Shown here one piece after another: positions 1 to 13,480 of a stretch of 64,000 nt of DNA (positions are counted from its first letter, which is position 1; each line of letters starts with the position of its first letter). The notes below the pieces were generated by a model that was given only the letters and a program-made list of their open reading frames with translations, made no database searches and was not told the DNA's origin. This DNA comes from Apostichopus parvimensis (Eukaryota > Echinodermata > Holothuroidea > Aspidochirotida > Stichopodidae), in assembly GCA_000934455.1 (NCBI GenBank), contig KN883836.1, positions 179,173 to 243,172 of the forward strand, in the 5' to 3' direction. The translations under genes were made by a program, and so were the position numbers.

Positions 1-289
1 TATGGCAATGAACGTTAAGCTCATTCAGGTTAATTCTGTGGCTGCTAAGCATGTCGTAATTGTTTTCTCCCTTAAATTTCTTTTCAGATAGCATGTAAGG
101 AAGGGAGAAATACGATTAAGTGTGCGGTCTGTACCCTGATAAGGCTATGCCCAACTTAATAGCCCGCTTCAAGACATGATCCGCGCTCTTTCTGTGTTTC
201 ATTCTCAGCAGAAACAGAAGCAAGAGATAGAATTCTGGCTCTCCACTCGGAAGCATATATTACATTATCAATTGGCATAACTATCACTT

Positions 290-1600
290 GTAACGACCCA
301 GTCCGTTCAAACGGATCAAATGGAGACTCCGTTTACTGAACGTGTGGAACCCTGCCCTGACATTACATCTTCGCCAGGACTACTTGAGTCCGTGCGTAGT
401 ACGGCTGTGCCAAATCAAATGGGATTCCGGGACGTCGGAAGCATCGACCGGCATCAACAGTCCTCCAGGTCACAACCTGGCCGGGTTAGCCGAACCCACA
501 ACCTTTAGAGGAACCTCAGAGCCAGAAACGGAAGCGTGTCCCCATTGGTAAGGGGCCCATCACCACTGCAGAATAATTGACACAGGTGTGATGAGTGTCA
601 AAGTCGAGTACCGACCAGACTTAATCTACTGGATGCGGCTGGAACCCAAGCTTCCTTTGCAGAATGTACGCGGTCACAGTCTTACTTGAAAGCGATGTTC
701 CAACCCTCGGTAAATCAGTTATCAACTAGTGCTTCGCCGGTCCTAGTGCCGCAGCAGCATGAGTTGCACGATCCGTCACATGCATTTTCACACCTGCACC
801 ACGGGACACAGCAACACAAAGAGCGTAGAATAGTCGACGTACTTTAGGTTTTTTTCCATAAGGGCCCAACCCCGGATTCCATCGGCATCATTGCAACTTC
901 TCTGAACATCTCTTGAACAGTTGATGTACGAGATGTGTGAAAAAGATGCTGGCACCACAGTAAAATGTTCTTGAAGCTTTTAGATAGCCGGCGGGAGAGT
1001 AGAAAGACAAGCTCATCTACCTCCCGATTAACGGGGACGCGTCTTAGAGGGGTAATTCAACCCAAGGGTACAAAAGGAGACTCGATTAACAAGTTGAGTT
1101 TCGCGAAGCTAGAGTCACAGATATCGCAAGCTAGGGATTTCCTCTACGTCCAGCGCAAATTGGATCCGACATCTAGTAGAGACTACAAAACTCAATGCAA
1201 GGATCGCTTTCCTACTGGACTTGACTAAAAGTACCAAGGTAGAGTTCGCACCAGGCCACAAAATCCACGCCACAAGTCCTCGACGTATCTTTTTCCTGAT
1301 CAGCGCCGAAGCTAATCATGGAACGTTCCAATGAGACAAGACCGGACTAGACCGACACCCGGGGCGCCTAATGGTCTAAGGTCTCATTCAAACCCGACCG
1401 TAGGGGTGCTCACCCTACCACCGTAAACCCGATGACAACAGGAGGCTCAACAATATTGCAAATCAACTAAACTATGTGCGTCCGGATACATGGGTACTAT
1501 AAGTGATTTTCTAATCGAGCACTTTTAGAGGGAGGAACAAAGACTACCTCCAGATCCCAAGGACCCGCAAAAACGATTTTGAAATCAGGCACATAATGTT
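290..1600 (+). mobile_element. Possible old retroelement fossil (unclassified)
   Basis: This block is clearly richer in G and C than the AT-rich DNA around it and holds several short open stretches with protein-like composition, rich in S, R, Q and T, between about 320 and 1228. That fits a decayed gag-like or other transposon coding region. No reverse transcriptase, integrase or terminal repeat was recognised, so the family is open. It looks old and broken, with several breaks. It could also be another kind of repeat or chance open frames. Confidence 0.25.
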
Positions 1601-2358
1601 AGGTCATGTCTTACAAAACGCAATGATGTACGGGGGGAAGGATGATGATCATACCGGAATATTCTAATTTATTTTCATATTTTTCCTCCCATGCAGGGGA
1701 AATTATAATTCGGACAAAATCTACACTTCACATTTACTTTCCACAGGCGAAGTAACATGAAAGGTATACGCCAGTCCATGATTTCGTTCCACTTCTCCTC
1801 CACGTAGCTGCTAGATCACTAAAACGAATCCTATGAATCAGCAAAGAGATTGTTAGAATCAATGATCAGTTTTATATACTTCATAATTGGTCGAAATTCC
1901 GAATTTTATGTCACAACTTTGAAACAAAGTGAAAGTGTTCGTAATACATAAGAACATACTTAATAGAGTCTCTAACGTCTCTCCTGTTCCATTGTTACGT
2001 TAGCACCTACATGAAACAATGATCCATAAAAGACCCCGAACCCTGCTAGCTTTCTACCAAACCGTATTTCTATCGATACCTCTAATAGAAAGCTTTCTAC
2101 ACCATCGCGCAAGGATCTAGTGCACAACTAATATCGCAGACCGGCCTTTCCAACAGTCTAATTCGTTTGTCGGTACTTCAACAACTGTCAGCGTGTTTAG
2201 TGTATAGATGCGTTTACTGCTCACAAAACAATCACGCCTGTTCGTGTATCCCCTGTGAGAAAATATTCTACAAGTATTATTTGAAGTAGCTAATTTGTTT
2301 CACTGTTGCATTTCCTTTTATTCAATATTTTTGTACCAGCCAACCCTCCAGCACCTAA

Positions 2359-2374
2359 CCCCCCCCCCCCCCCC
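2359..2374. repeat. Poly-C run, 16 bp
   Basis: A homopolymer of C is followed by a short C-rich tail. It lies just downstream of the leftmost exon of the minus-strand gene, within its presumed intron. Its length is prone to sequencing error. Confidence 0.8.
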
Positions 2375-2458
2375 ACCCCAAGACAAAATGGTGATTTGGA
2401 TTAAAGGTCAAGTTATGAAGTTTTAATTTGTATTTGTTGCCAAACACATATAACTTAC

Positions 2459-2517
2459 CGTTTTGATTTCATGAAGTTGCCTTTCAGTTGTTTCAATATT
2501 GGCTTTGTATTTTTTAT
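2459..2517 (-). CDS. Exon, second copy of the short linker exon (59 bp)
   Basis: Acceptor AG is at 2518-2519 and a GTAAGT donor lies at 2453-2458. The exon has phase 1-0. It reads KKYKANIETTERQLHEIKT and aligns over its full length with the 59-bp exon at 4908-4966 (ANYNAKQETTGRLSEEVQT). It is probably the start of the coiled coil. It is the last exon visible before the window edge. Confidence 0.7.
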
Positions 2518-5500
2518 CTGCGGATGTGAGATAAAGTATTGACTGACGGTAATAATGAATTGACCCTATCTTCTAAGCAGACGTATTGAAAGCAGGTGGA
2601 GAGCCCGTGCATGTGAAGCCGAAAAGCATGGCAATTTTCTAGCTAGGAATTACCATCTTATTTCACCTTTGCTATGTGAGGAGAAATATTTTAACGTTGT
2701 TACTCTTTGGGTGATTCTGGTGAAACATGATACACGCGAAAAATCTAGAAAGAAACAAAGCCAATATTTTAGTTTATTTATGACCGTTTTGGCATTCGTC
2801 ATATCACTCCTGAGCAAATTGACATACACCAATCAAACTTGATATAAAGTACATAAGCCCTACATTTTAGTTGGATCTTGCGATACACATTTTTGAAACT
2901 GCACTGACCTTCCCCACCTATTCTTGTTTCACCATGATGGACATTCTAGCTTCAGGGAATATTCCACACCATGCATTTTCAAACATCCGTTGCTACGTAA
3001 CTCAAAAGAGCACTATTAAGCGTTCACAGCCAACTATACTTACAACATATCATTCCCATGTACATCACATGTATAGGGATGATAGAGTGTTATATCTGTG
3101 ATGGAAACTCCCTTTTTACCCCATTTTATTATGTCTGTGATCGAGTTATTGCTGACTTTTCTTTCAATATAACATGCATGACATGCATCTCTTTTACAAT
3201 GTAAAGAATACTTTCCGTTCGATTGATATTAATTTGGGGCAGAGCACAGCATATTATGAGAACTCAGGTATTCTATAAGAAACATTTGAGAAAACCAGCA
3301 AAATTGTTTTTACAAAAAAAAATTGTAATGAGTTAATGGGATCAGGAAACATATTTTATCAGTAACAAGCGTTTTAGAGGTAAAAATTGATGGACCCCTC
3401 ATAAGGTACCATAATTGCTATTGGCCGGTGTTACTTGAAGTCTATCAAAATCTACTTACACTTTACTTGTAACTCATCAAAAAGTTTTAACAGCTTCTTC
3501 TGCTGTTCACGTTCTTTGTTTTTTCGGAAGCTAAATGTTTTCTTGGTTGAGGATTTATCCGAATTTTGAGACTTTGATGAGGATTCGCTCTGACAAGGCT
3601 CATGAGTTTTGGTGTCAGTCAGGATATCATTCCGAACCTTCTCCTCAAGAGTTGCAAGAAATTGTTCCTTAAGCATTGCGAAGTCTATGAGAGTCTCCTG
3701 GATCATAAGAGTTAAAATATAGCAGTTATGAGCCAAATGATGGCGTTCCAATATGTAGGTAATCAAGAAATACTAAAAATAAATACAACCTACAAATAAA
3801 TTAAAATAAATTAAATATATTGGTTTGATAACACGGGCCTCATTAAACATGCAGCGGTCAACTGGCTTTCTGCATAATTGTTGTGTAGTTACATTGACAT
3901 ATTGTGGTACAATTTAAAAACAGGCAATGCCCTAAACGATTTGCAAGCGCTACAACTACACATAACATTGATTCTTACTCCATTTGTACATGAATGCCAT
4001 GCAAAATTTTGGTGTCAAAACTCCAAAATGTCTTGAACTAACACTAAAAATAATATGTTGTTTTTATGACACTATTCGACAGTCAATCACCTTATTTTTC
4101 AACTTTTAAAATGCCAAGGCTGCTCTTATCCCTGATCACACACATAAACACATGAAAGAAATCTGTGGATTGTCTGGTTTCCGTGACGCAGCGGTATACG
4201 TTTGCAACATAGTTGCTATTTGCTAGCTTTCTTTTGGGATTTAACTTCTTCACTTTCAAGAAAATACTAACTATAAAGCTTTAACGATACGAAACAAGGA
4301 AGTTCGGTATCTTCAAAAGAAAAACAAGAATTAGCTAGGTTGCAATCGGTTTGTACATTTTGCAAGCGAACTTCGCGATCAATATGAGGACATTATTCCA
4401 AAAACTAACAAAATTGACGTAATAAGGCTTAATCTGATGTCATGTATAAATAACAGTTATTTTAACGCGCGTTCATACCAAGTCCCCTATTCCCTATCCT
4501 TCTTTCCGAACTATATGCGCAAGAGGATTGGACTTTTAAGGGATACAACACTTTAAAGGGCAGAGGGACATGTGACGGTTATAGAGTGATCAAAACAAAA
4601 TTACCTCAATACTTGTTAAGTTGCTTGCTAATTCGTCAAGTTCTGTAACACTACCCCTTAGTTAATACCCTTACTGTTAGTGTTAATTATCAATATATTA
4701 ATAAAACGTATCCATCGACTAAAACAAATTTTTAACCATTTGTTTCCAGGCGCAGCTAAGTGCCACTTACAATAAAGCTCTGGTGATTTGCTGTAGACTT
4801 AATGTGATACGTCAAGGGTGATGTTGCACTTCTGAAATATCACCAGATCCACTCCAAATTAAATATCGATTTGTGTCAGATTCTGTATCAAAATTTACGT
4901 TGCTTACCGTCTGAACTTCCTCCGACAGCCTACCGGTTGTTTCTTGTTTGGCATTATAGTTGGCATCTGTGGGTGTAAAAATGCTAAATAATTTATGTTT
5001 TTGCACAATAAGGAACAAATAATACGTACAAATGAGACGAAAATTATCAATTTATGGCAGCAAAAGCAAAACAACAACCTTCCTTTCACAACATAATCCT
5101 CCTACGCAATCTCAACATAGTCATTCTGTTCATCGGCTTTTATGAAAGTGACACTTTAAGTGAATATCCTGCACCCAATGTGTTCGTAACACGCAGTATC
5201 AAATGGGATTGCAACTGAAAACAAAGTAGGAAATAGACGTATTTAGTACGGTTGATGTGACCGGAAATGTAGTTTTGAAACTAAATCAGTCGTTTGATCA
5301 TCCTTTTCCAAAATTCTGCTGACCATTTAAAACTTTGTGAATTGAATCAAAGCATATAATGGATAACAGGGAGGGTAAGTTAAGCATGGGAATTCAAGGT
5401 TGTAAGAGAATATTTTATGAGTTGAAGTGAGTCCTGTTACTCACTGGAGTGCATGGTGTCTCCAAGATGAGAGACCACCTTGTTGTTCGAGATGCCCCTG

Positions 5501-8500
5501 CGATGTATTCAAACGTACAATGTTTAATATTTTGAAACGTTTTGAGGTGCCTCGATAAATATTCCTTGAATTGTTTGTTCTGAATTCTGTTCTTGTTTTA
5601 TTGGCATGAGTTATCATCCTTGCAAGCAGATTTCAATCGAAGGAGGAAACATCTTCCTCTTGCAATCGAGACTGATCATTCATAAAGTCTACACTACACA
5701 CCAACGGCGTAATCAGGTTCCGAAATCATAAGCATTCACTATCACGTATGGATCGTAAAAGTAACGGAACTTTACCATCAAGGATAGTCCGGAGGTACAG
5801 ATGTCTCTTCCAAAGACACATCGTGCTACTCATCTCCCACGCATTGTTTCCCCCATTCTTCAGAATATGTTAATAACATTAAAAGGGATATAACCAGCTA
5901 AATAGAAAGTTTAAATGATGAAAAATATAACTTTGTCCTTGCGGCTACAGTTGCTGCTTAGCAAAACTGCTGAATTTTGTTTCATCATAGGTCCAACCAG
6001 AATCATCATAGCATTACGTGTCGCAAAGGAATGCGTCTTTGTAAATGCTGTGACAATATATGACAGAATATGAGTTGTCGTCATGGCAATTCAACTAGAA
6101 CGGCTGTGTTTAACTTAAACATAATATTCCCATCATTTATTTTCCAGATTATAATAATGTTCTAAAAACGTTAGAATCAAAGTTCGAATACAGGGAATAC
6201 TGAAAGCTACGCAAACAGTCTAAATATTTCACCAATAAAACTGGAGAACCGTAATTAAAACATTTACACACCACCACATGAACACCTACTGAGACATACT
6301 TACTGAAGTGGCCGAAGATTTTAGACGTACAAAGTAGGGCACCATATTGATATGGGGTTTCCAACTTAAAAAGACTCGACTGACATATCTTTCTCGTTAT
6401 TTAGATTGTGTGCCAACGGTATATACTTCTATATGTTTAATTTGAGATTTATATGTTTTACTCAAGAGCTCATACCAGCTTATCCAATTTGATGTTAGAA
6501 ATAACTTTTTGTCCAGCGCAATATGTACTTAAATTTGACAGCATTACCTGTCGATTCATATATTTTAATAGTGCAGAACAATAAGCATATTTTGCAAAAT
6601 CTGTTACACTAGTTGACCTAACAATTCATAAATACAGGTTGTAGATAAGACATTGTGCACTGTAAACGTGAGATCAGAAAAACTATAGACATAAAACGCA
6701 AGTGAAAGAATCAGAATCAGTAGTGCTCTAACAGACAGGGATCACCAGTCTTAAGTTATATGTAGGTTTGATGAGTACACAAAGAATACATGCAAGTGAC
6801 ATGCAACATCAGTTAACGTACATGTAAACAGTCATTACTACACGAAAACATACCATTTCCTGTCACATACGATACTTTTTACATGCGTCTATCGAAAAAC
6901 CAAAATGTACTTACACTGTATTTGTACTGCATCAAACGTTCTAAAAAGATCCTTCTGCTGTTGAAGTACTGTGAGACTAACTTTTCGATTGAATGACGAC
7001 TTTGATGAGGATTCGCTCTGACGAGGTTCATGTGGTTTGCTATCAGTCAGCATACAATTCCAAACCTTCTCTTCTAGAGTTGCAAGAAATTGTTCCTTAA
7101 GCATTGCGAAGTCTATGAGAGTCTCCTGGATCATAAGAGTTAAAATATAACAGTTGTGAGCAACATGCTGACGTTATAGTATGTACGTAATCAAGAAATA
7201 CTGAAACCAAATATAATTGGAAATGGTAAAGGTCAATTGGCATACGGTATTACTGTTGTGAAGCTAACACAATGTCGCGAGCTTGAAAACACACTTAAAA
7301 TTTCAATATTGTGCCTTAGTGCAATCATTTGAAGTCAAGTTCATACCGTGAAATCTAATAACATGCTCATGAGTTTACGAATCTTTCTTGCTTAGTTGAC
7401 ACTGTACCAATACTCTTCTTTTTTTAACTATATAGTTGACGTATTATGGGTTGTAATATCATTATGCAGAACAAATGATGTTAATTTGATCAGGCTTGAT
7501 GTGCATTATATAATTACTACTTCTTTTCTTATCCGTAGCTGATAAGAGTTCAATTTATTCACACAGAGTAAGTTTAAGTGGCGTACAGGGAACTGTCCAT
7601 GAAATGATTAAAATTTAAAGTAAAAATACTAACTAATAACGCCAATTTGAGTGGAACGTTCTTCGCAAAACATGAAATATAAATGGCCAAAATGAATAGT
7701 TCAAGATAAATATGCCGACAAAACTTCAATTCAAGGGATAAAGCATCTCCATATTTCAATTTAAAGAGTGAAAATCTCAAGATAAATAGAATTAGAAAAG
7801 AACGTCGGTCTTAAGTAATGCACAGTTTGATCTAACTTGTCGAGATTGCGATATGAAAGTTCAAAAATTCATAACTTTAACACAAATAATAACCAATTCA
7901 AGAATATAGTCGAAATTTATAACCAAACTTATGTCACACATTTCAGAATATAGTTCAGAGACCAAGTAAAAATTTTGAAATAACTTTATAGTCGAAATAT
8001 TGTGGAAATAATTTTAAATAATTTTTTGAGAAACTAGCCCAAAATGACACATAACGTAGTCAAAATTGGAAATAAATAATCCAAAATTCTAAATAAAAAG
8101 TCAAACTAAAAACAAAAAGTCCTGTATCAACATTGACGCTTTGGATCAGGTGAGGGTGTCAAGTTTATCCGTTTTCTATTATAATGCCGGAATTCGTCTA
8201 ATGGAACTAATACAGTCGATATACTGTTTTATGTGAATCATACCTAACTAAAAGCACTTTTCATGATGTTTTGAAATGAACAGCATTAGTGATCGCCATA
8301 TATTACATTTATATTACGATTAATAAGAGGTGTCGTTCTCACAAGAATAAAAAATCCTAGATCACAATTTAGCAAGAACTCAAAGACTGAAACTGTTGTG
8401 CCAATTACATAGATTATTGTTTTTCTTACAAAATTTAATAACTACCATACCAAAATGAACTATTATGCCCTCCACTACATGACTATAATATTCCGGGTCA

Positions 8501-10492
8501 ATTGAACTGCGCTCCGTAAATTTTATCAATTTTTTACACAGTTTCAGGACTTATCTTACAATGTGTATACAGTATAGTAACTGGGATCTTGTAATTTGCT
8601 CCGTTAGTGAAATAGGCATACTTTCCGTATACTAAATAATTACAGGAATATCACCGAAGAGTTTGATTGTAAACTGTATATTTTCTATCGATTTTGGCAG
8701 ATGAACATATTGTTGTGTCCTATTTCAGGTTACGGTTACACTACATGACTATAATATTCCGGGTCAATTGAACTGCGCTCCGTAAATTTTATCAATTTTT
8801 TACACAGTTTCAGGACTTATCTTACAATGTGTATACAGTATAGTAACTGGGATCTTGTAATTTGCTCCGTTAGTGAAATAGGCATACTTTCCGTATACTA
8901 AATAATTACAGGAATATCACCGAAGAGTTTGATTGTAAACTGTATATTTTCTATCGATTTTGGCAGATGAACATATTGTTGTGTCCTATTTCAGGTTACG
9001 AATAAAACTGTCTTTTATGTATCTCTTCTGCACTTCAGTTTATCTCATGTTTCAGATATGCTGATGCAATTTTGTACCACTTTCTCTTCAAAATATATTA
9101 TATCATATTACTCTGATTATGTCCATCCTTTGTACCCGTCCTGCTAGAATTCTCCACCATGATAATTTTCATCTTGATCAACTAGAGGGATAATTTATAT
9201 GATATCTGGCTTTACAAAATGGCACACAATGTCAATTTGGGTAAAGTTTTCTACACAGAAAATCATTGTACCTTAGCTATGCTACGAGAATTCAAACGCA
9301 TAAACCTCCAGTTGCTAAACACATGTAAGGAGCATGTAAGTACCAGTTTATATCATCAAATGAATCCTTACTAGCTAACTCTAGACGTAATAAAATATTT
9401 AATTGAGTTGTTGACAATATTAAGGTTCAGTATTTCATTTTCCTTGGTTTGAGTGAATTTTGTGAAGACTCGAAGAACTGATTTACAATAATTGTCCACT
9501 GAAATTTATGTCTAAACTTTCCTTTGTTTTAGATGACGGAAAAAATCATAGGTATAAGGGACGAAGCCATAATCAACAACATTGTCATTAAGATGACAAA
9601 TCTATATTCCGACGAAATTGTTTAATAAACAATACCAGGAGCTTAATGAAGGAATTACATCCTGGATCCTTTTCTTATATGCCAATGAAAACGTGAAAGT
9701 GTCACAGCAGTACTTACCACATCATATACCAGGATTTCGTTTTTCTCCGGGACTTTTAAAATCATCATGTTATCATCAATTAGTCTCACTTTAATTGCAC
9801 AGGTAGTGTCGACACTCATCAGGCTCTCGTTAGACAAATGCGAATAAACAAGAACATTACACTCGTTCCAGAGAATGAAGACAAGTTCCGTTTCCCCGTG
9901 AACTTCAATACTATTTGCCTGGGAATTTTGTTCATCGTTACTCTTAAAAGCTGACAGTTTGACACCATATTGATCATACGACAAAGCTTGGCCAGTTTTT
10001 TGTGTACACAAGTATATCACGTCTCCTACCATCGTCATGTCGGAAGGGTAGTCGACCTGATCAAGACCTTCTAATACTACTTGTTTTGTTTGAATTGCTT
10101 CGAAGTTAAAACTCTGTATTGTGCTTGAATTATCAGTGGCCACGAGCAGCCCTTCCTCCCATCTACAGGTGCAAGAAGGTTCTTTCTCCAAAATTACGGT
10201 CTTCTGGAGTGTTCCATTGCTCGCTTGATAGAACTGAATGTTCATCCCAACGCAAACAACTAGTGTGGATCCATCTTTGTTCATTAGAACTGAGTGTGGT
10301 TCTTTCTGGGTAGAAACTTCAATGTTATGCTTCTCTTGAACTTTCTTCCCTTCGGCACTATATACTGACACACATATTTTGTTGTCAACAGATGCGTAAA
10401 AACTGGACATAAATAGCTTAGTTGATATATTTGCAACGTCATTTACCTGCCATTGTTCACCTTCCGGTGCTTCGTGAGATATATGTTGTAGT
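2459..10492 (-). CDS. Beta-propeller/coiled-coil gene, partial (paralogue of the gene at 43461-61855)
   Basis: Five exons can be placed from right to left: 9718-10492, 6915-7125, 4908-4966, 3460-3697 and 2459-2517. All have AG acceptors and GTAAGT or GTAAGC donors, and the phases agree throughout (2-0, 0-1, 1-0, 0-1, 1-0). The first encodes 258 codons of an NHL/WD-like beta-propeller and has the same phase, start motif (LQH compared with IQH) and near-identical length as the propeller exon at 60506-61289. The next four are two copies of an exon pair that matches exons 3 and 4 of the other gene. No membrane segment is seen. The first coding exon was not found; by analogy it should be about 30 bp, ending in phase 2, to the right of 10492. 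The 3' part, which in the paralogue encodes coiled coil and ZU5-UPA, would lie left of the window. The product is probably cytoplasmic; its function is unknown. Confidence 0.75.
3460..3697 (-). CDS. Exon, second copy of the 'ETLIDFAMLKEQ' exon (238 bp)
   Basis: Phase 0-1, with a CAG acceptor and GTAAGT donor. The first 20 or so codons are nearly identical to the exon at 6915-7125 (ETLIDFAMLKEQFLATLEEK), followed by a Ser-rich and Lys-rich stretch and a helical end (KKLLKLFDELQVK). The intron bases just upstream are also alike in the two copies, so the exon and its flank were duplicated together. Confidence 0.75.
4908..4966 (-). CDS. Exon, short linker exon (59 bp)
   Basis: Phase 1-0, with acceptor CACAG and donor GTAAGC. 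It starts ANYNAKQ, like the 29-bp exon 4 of the paralogue (DNLNAKKKK, 59276-59304). Reading on without splicing meets a TGA at 4812, so a terminal exon is the alternative, but the donor and the matching phase favour splicing to 3697. Confidence 0.7.
6915..7125 (-). CDS. Exon, first copy of the 'ETLIDFAMLKEQ' exon (211 bp)
   Basis: Phase 0-1, with a CAG acceptor and GTAAGT donor. It follows the propeller exon, just as the 190-bp exon 59614-59803 does in the paralogue, and the C-terminal pattern is similar (QQQKDLFRTFD compared with QRKTLRTLVEMYD). No known domain was recognised. Confidence 0.75.
8473..9000. repeat. Exact tandem repeat, 2 x 262 bp
   Basis: Bases 8473-8734 recur at 8739-9000 with a 266-bp period and a 4-bp spacer; no difference was seen by eye. 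The repeat lies in the long intron between the propeller exon and the next exon of the minus-strand gene. It is either a very recent duplication or an assembly artefact. Confidence 0.9.
9718..10492 (-). CDS. Exon encoding the beta-propeller (258 codons)
   Basis: The acceptor TCATCAG gives entry in phase 2 and the exon ends in phase 0 before GTAAGTACTG. It holds repeated blade-like units of about 40 to 45 residues, with motifs such as PHSVLMNKDGSTLVVC, PSDMTMVGDVIYLC and ILVYDVV, typical of NHL/WD-like propellers. Length and phase match the paralogous exon 60506-61289 (784 bp). Confidence 0.8.
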
Positions 10493-10519
10493 CTGATGAA
10501 GAGACACATAAACAGATCG

Positions 10520-13480
10520 TCACAGTTATAAAACACATATTCATGGTATTGTATAATTGCTATTTATTTGAAAGCTCGGATGTTGAACATTTGTCCAAAA
10601 AGTCTTGTAAGGGTTAAATTAGAGATGATGTTGCGATGCATAATCCTATCCAATATGAAGCAAACAGCGTGCTCCTGATAACATGACGATTAACTGGTCA
10701 TTATACATTCAATGGTTGTTCATTATAATGATAGAAATATTTGTCCAGGATTTAAATTATTTAACACTTTCACAGACTACGAGTTCTACATCGCTCACTA
10801 AAACTAGTTGTACGATATGGCAAATGAACATAAAGTTTGGCTAACAAACAATTTTCCTTTTTTTTATTGACCTGTGAATCGTTCGTTACGACTATTTCAT
10901 TTTTTGAGTTAAGGTTTTTAGTGTTTAAACCTGTATCTAATTAACAAAACACACATGAGACAATTTCTTTCTTATATGTTTGAACTCTGCACACCCATTG
11001 GAACTAAATTACACAAAAATACTATTGTGCTGCGATCATGTAACCAAATTGGCATTAACTTAGATTGGTTTTAATCGAAATCAAGGTCAACAAGACTTAA
11101 AAAGAACAATATTATCACCACTTATGGGGACTTTATATGATTTTTTTCTTATTAGGAATAAACGTTACATATGAATAGACATACACTGTAATGCGTTGCG
11201 TGCCCGCCATTGTCTAAACACCCTGCAATTGGAGCTGGAGAACTCGAATGTGAAGTAACAAGTGACCAAGTTTGCAATAACGACTGAAGTAATCACATCT
11301 GTGAATAAAAACAATGTTCAGGAGATAATACTCTCCACATAAATAAAATTGTCTGCCAATGAAATATTTGTTATACGTTTCACGAAAGATAGAGTATAAA
11401 GTGTCAAGGTGAACATTGGAAATCAATTATTCCTGTGAAGAACTTGCTCTGGATATCACAAACAAACAAAGTTGGTTTACCATATTGATGGTAGCTCGCG
11501 TTCTCTGTCTTTCTCTGTACATTACTGTGTTATTAAGCTTACTCTAATGATGCCATTGTACATTGGTACCAAAGTAAAACATTATGAAATGAACGATGCT
11601 GTGGTTGTACGATACATGAGCTGTTGAATATCGCTGATTATAGCTGTTGTTAAGTTTGCCAAGAACAAAAGGGTTCGATTTCACAACGAAAAGTTTCCAC
11701 TTATGTAAAATGAAAATGGAACGGTTCTTACATTCTCATTTAAAAACAAATATGAAATGGACGATCCAACATATAACAACACAACGTATATGTATATATA
11801 TATATATAGTGTTTTCATGAATACCTATGCTTTCATTTAAATATATTTTAAGATATTGTTTATAATAAAGAGGTGTTTTGTAAGCGTTGTATGCCAATTG
11901 GCATGCTACAGCTAGAAGAATTCTACTTACCAAGTATTTTGTTAGTCACATAGGCAGCAGGTCATTCCAATCAGCTCTTGTACACAAAATGCATTGAGTG
12001 GCTCGGTTATCGACTCGTTTTCTTCTTCTTTATTTACCCTTTTTGCACCCGACCATCAGTCTATCCGAAATGCCATATCTATTCTACAAAGTAAACAGCA
12101 GATAAGCGCCTCATACAAAGGTCGTATTTTTTATAGAGTTTATTTGCAATATTAAAGCAGCATTTTACATTTGAAAAATATCTTACTAAGAAGTCAGCTT
12201 TAAGCAAGGTCGTTTCAGCAAAGTGCAACTCCGGCTGTCACGTCGCTACTATTGTATTTTGGCTTGCAATATAAATATATTGTTTCGCAAGTGATTGTTA
12301 CTGGCTATGTGGATCATGACCAGGTACCAGAAAAGGTCACGTGATGTAACGTTTTAGTATCGGATCATTGTTCGCATTTTCCTGATACATTCAAATTCAA
12401 CAATATAACGAAAAAAATCAAATTGATAAGGAAAGCAGTTAGAGGTTTTGGGGGGTTTTGGGGAACCTTCTCCAGGTTTTCGGGAACTTATAAACACTTG
12501 CGCTGGAACTAGTAGTGTCTGAGTATTGATACAAGTCACGAAACTAGAGCACATCATGTCACTAAATGTATTTGTTACTAACGTAATTATAGCACACGAA
12601 GATTGCTTTTGGTGAAAAACTCGTCCAAAGCGCTTGACAAAACATTCTTTCCACGCCCCTCAGAAAAAGGAGGAAAGAATTTTTAAAAAGGGTGTGAAAG
12701 TAGAAAGGGAAAGGTAGAGCAACGAGAATAGGCTAAGGAACATAACCTAAGGTATCAAATAAAAAGTAACCCTAAAGTGTAGAAAGTTGCAGGTGCGCAG
12801 CGAACATTTTGGTTATTTGGGCTAATATGTCGTTGTGGGGTGGGGTGACGGGGTATAAGGGGATGATTCCCACCACATATTAGTGAAATATGGTGAAAAC
12901 TGAGCAAATGAGAGCATTTAAAACGCTGCCGAAACAAACATTCCTGCTTCTTGATGCCAATAACTCACTGGTCATGCTGGCCTGAGCATTAAATATTAAA
13001 CTTTTATCATGTCTAACATCAGTAAATCTTTGTCATAATATAACATCACTTCTATCTCACAGCATAATTTTCTTTGAAACATAGTCAATGGTTCTAACGT
13101 TTTATCGACTCTCGTAGAATAATTATCATATATTTATTTTTCACATTTTGCACACTCTAAAATGGGCCACCGTAACATCTGCCTTAATTAAATTGTTCAG
13201 CGCTAGGGTCATGTCAACCTGTTGGCTTTCTTCTGTAAATTTGTTTACGGTTTTATGAAATATGACTTATTTACTTCGAGATTTTAATCTTCAGAATAAA
13301 ATGCCGATAACCGCCCTGATCTTAAGTTTGGAGTATACATTAAAGCGATAATATTGCATTTTCCAACCTAGCATTTAGACTCGGAAACAAAAAAGGCACA
13401 CATAGATACACAGCTATAAATGTCCTAGAATAGGACAAAAAATGTTTACTATATGCTGAATACTGATTAACACCAATTCA
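10520..13480. other. No gene seen
   Basis: AT-rich sequence with a short TA repeat near 11793. It should contain the first exon of the leftmost gene, by analogy a short coding exon ending in phase 2. One weak candidate is ATGAGAAT followed by GTAAG on the minus strand near 11733, but it does not resemble the paralogue's first exon. Confidence 0.5.

Noticed and set aside
4812-4907. Reading on from the 59-bp exon to a TGA, as a terminal exon
   Set aside because: A good GTAAGC donor, the identical length of the copy at 2459-2517 and the phase of the next exon favour splicing.
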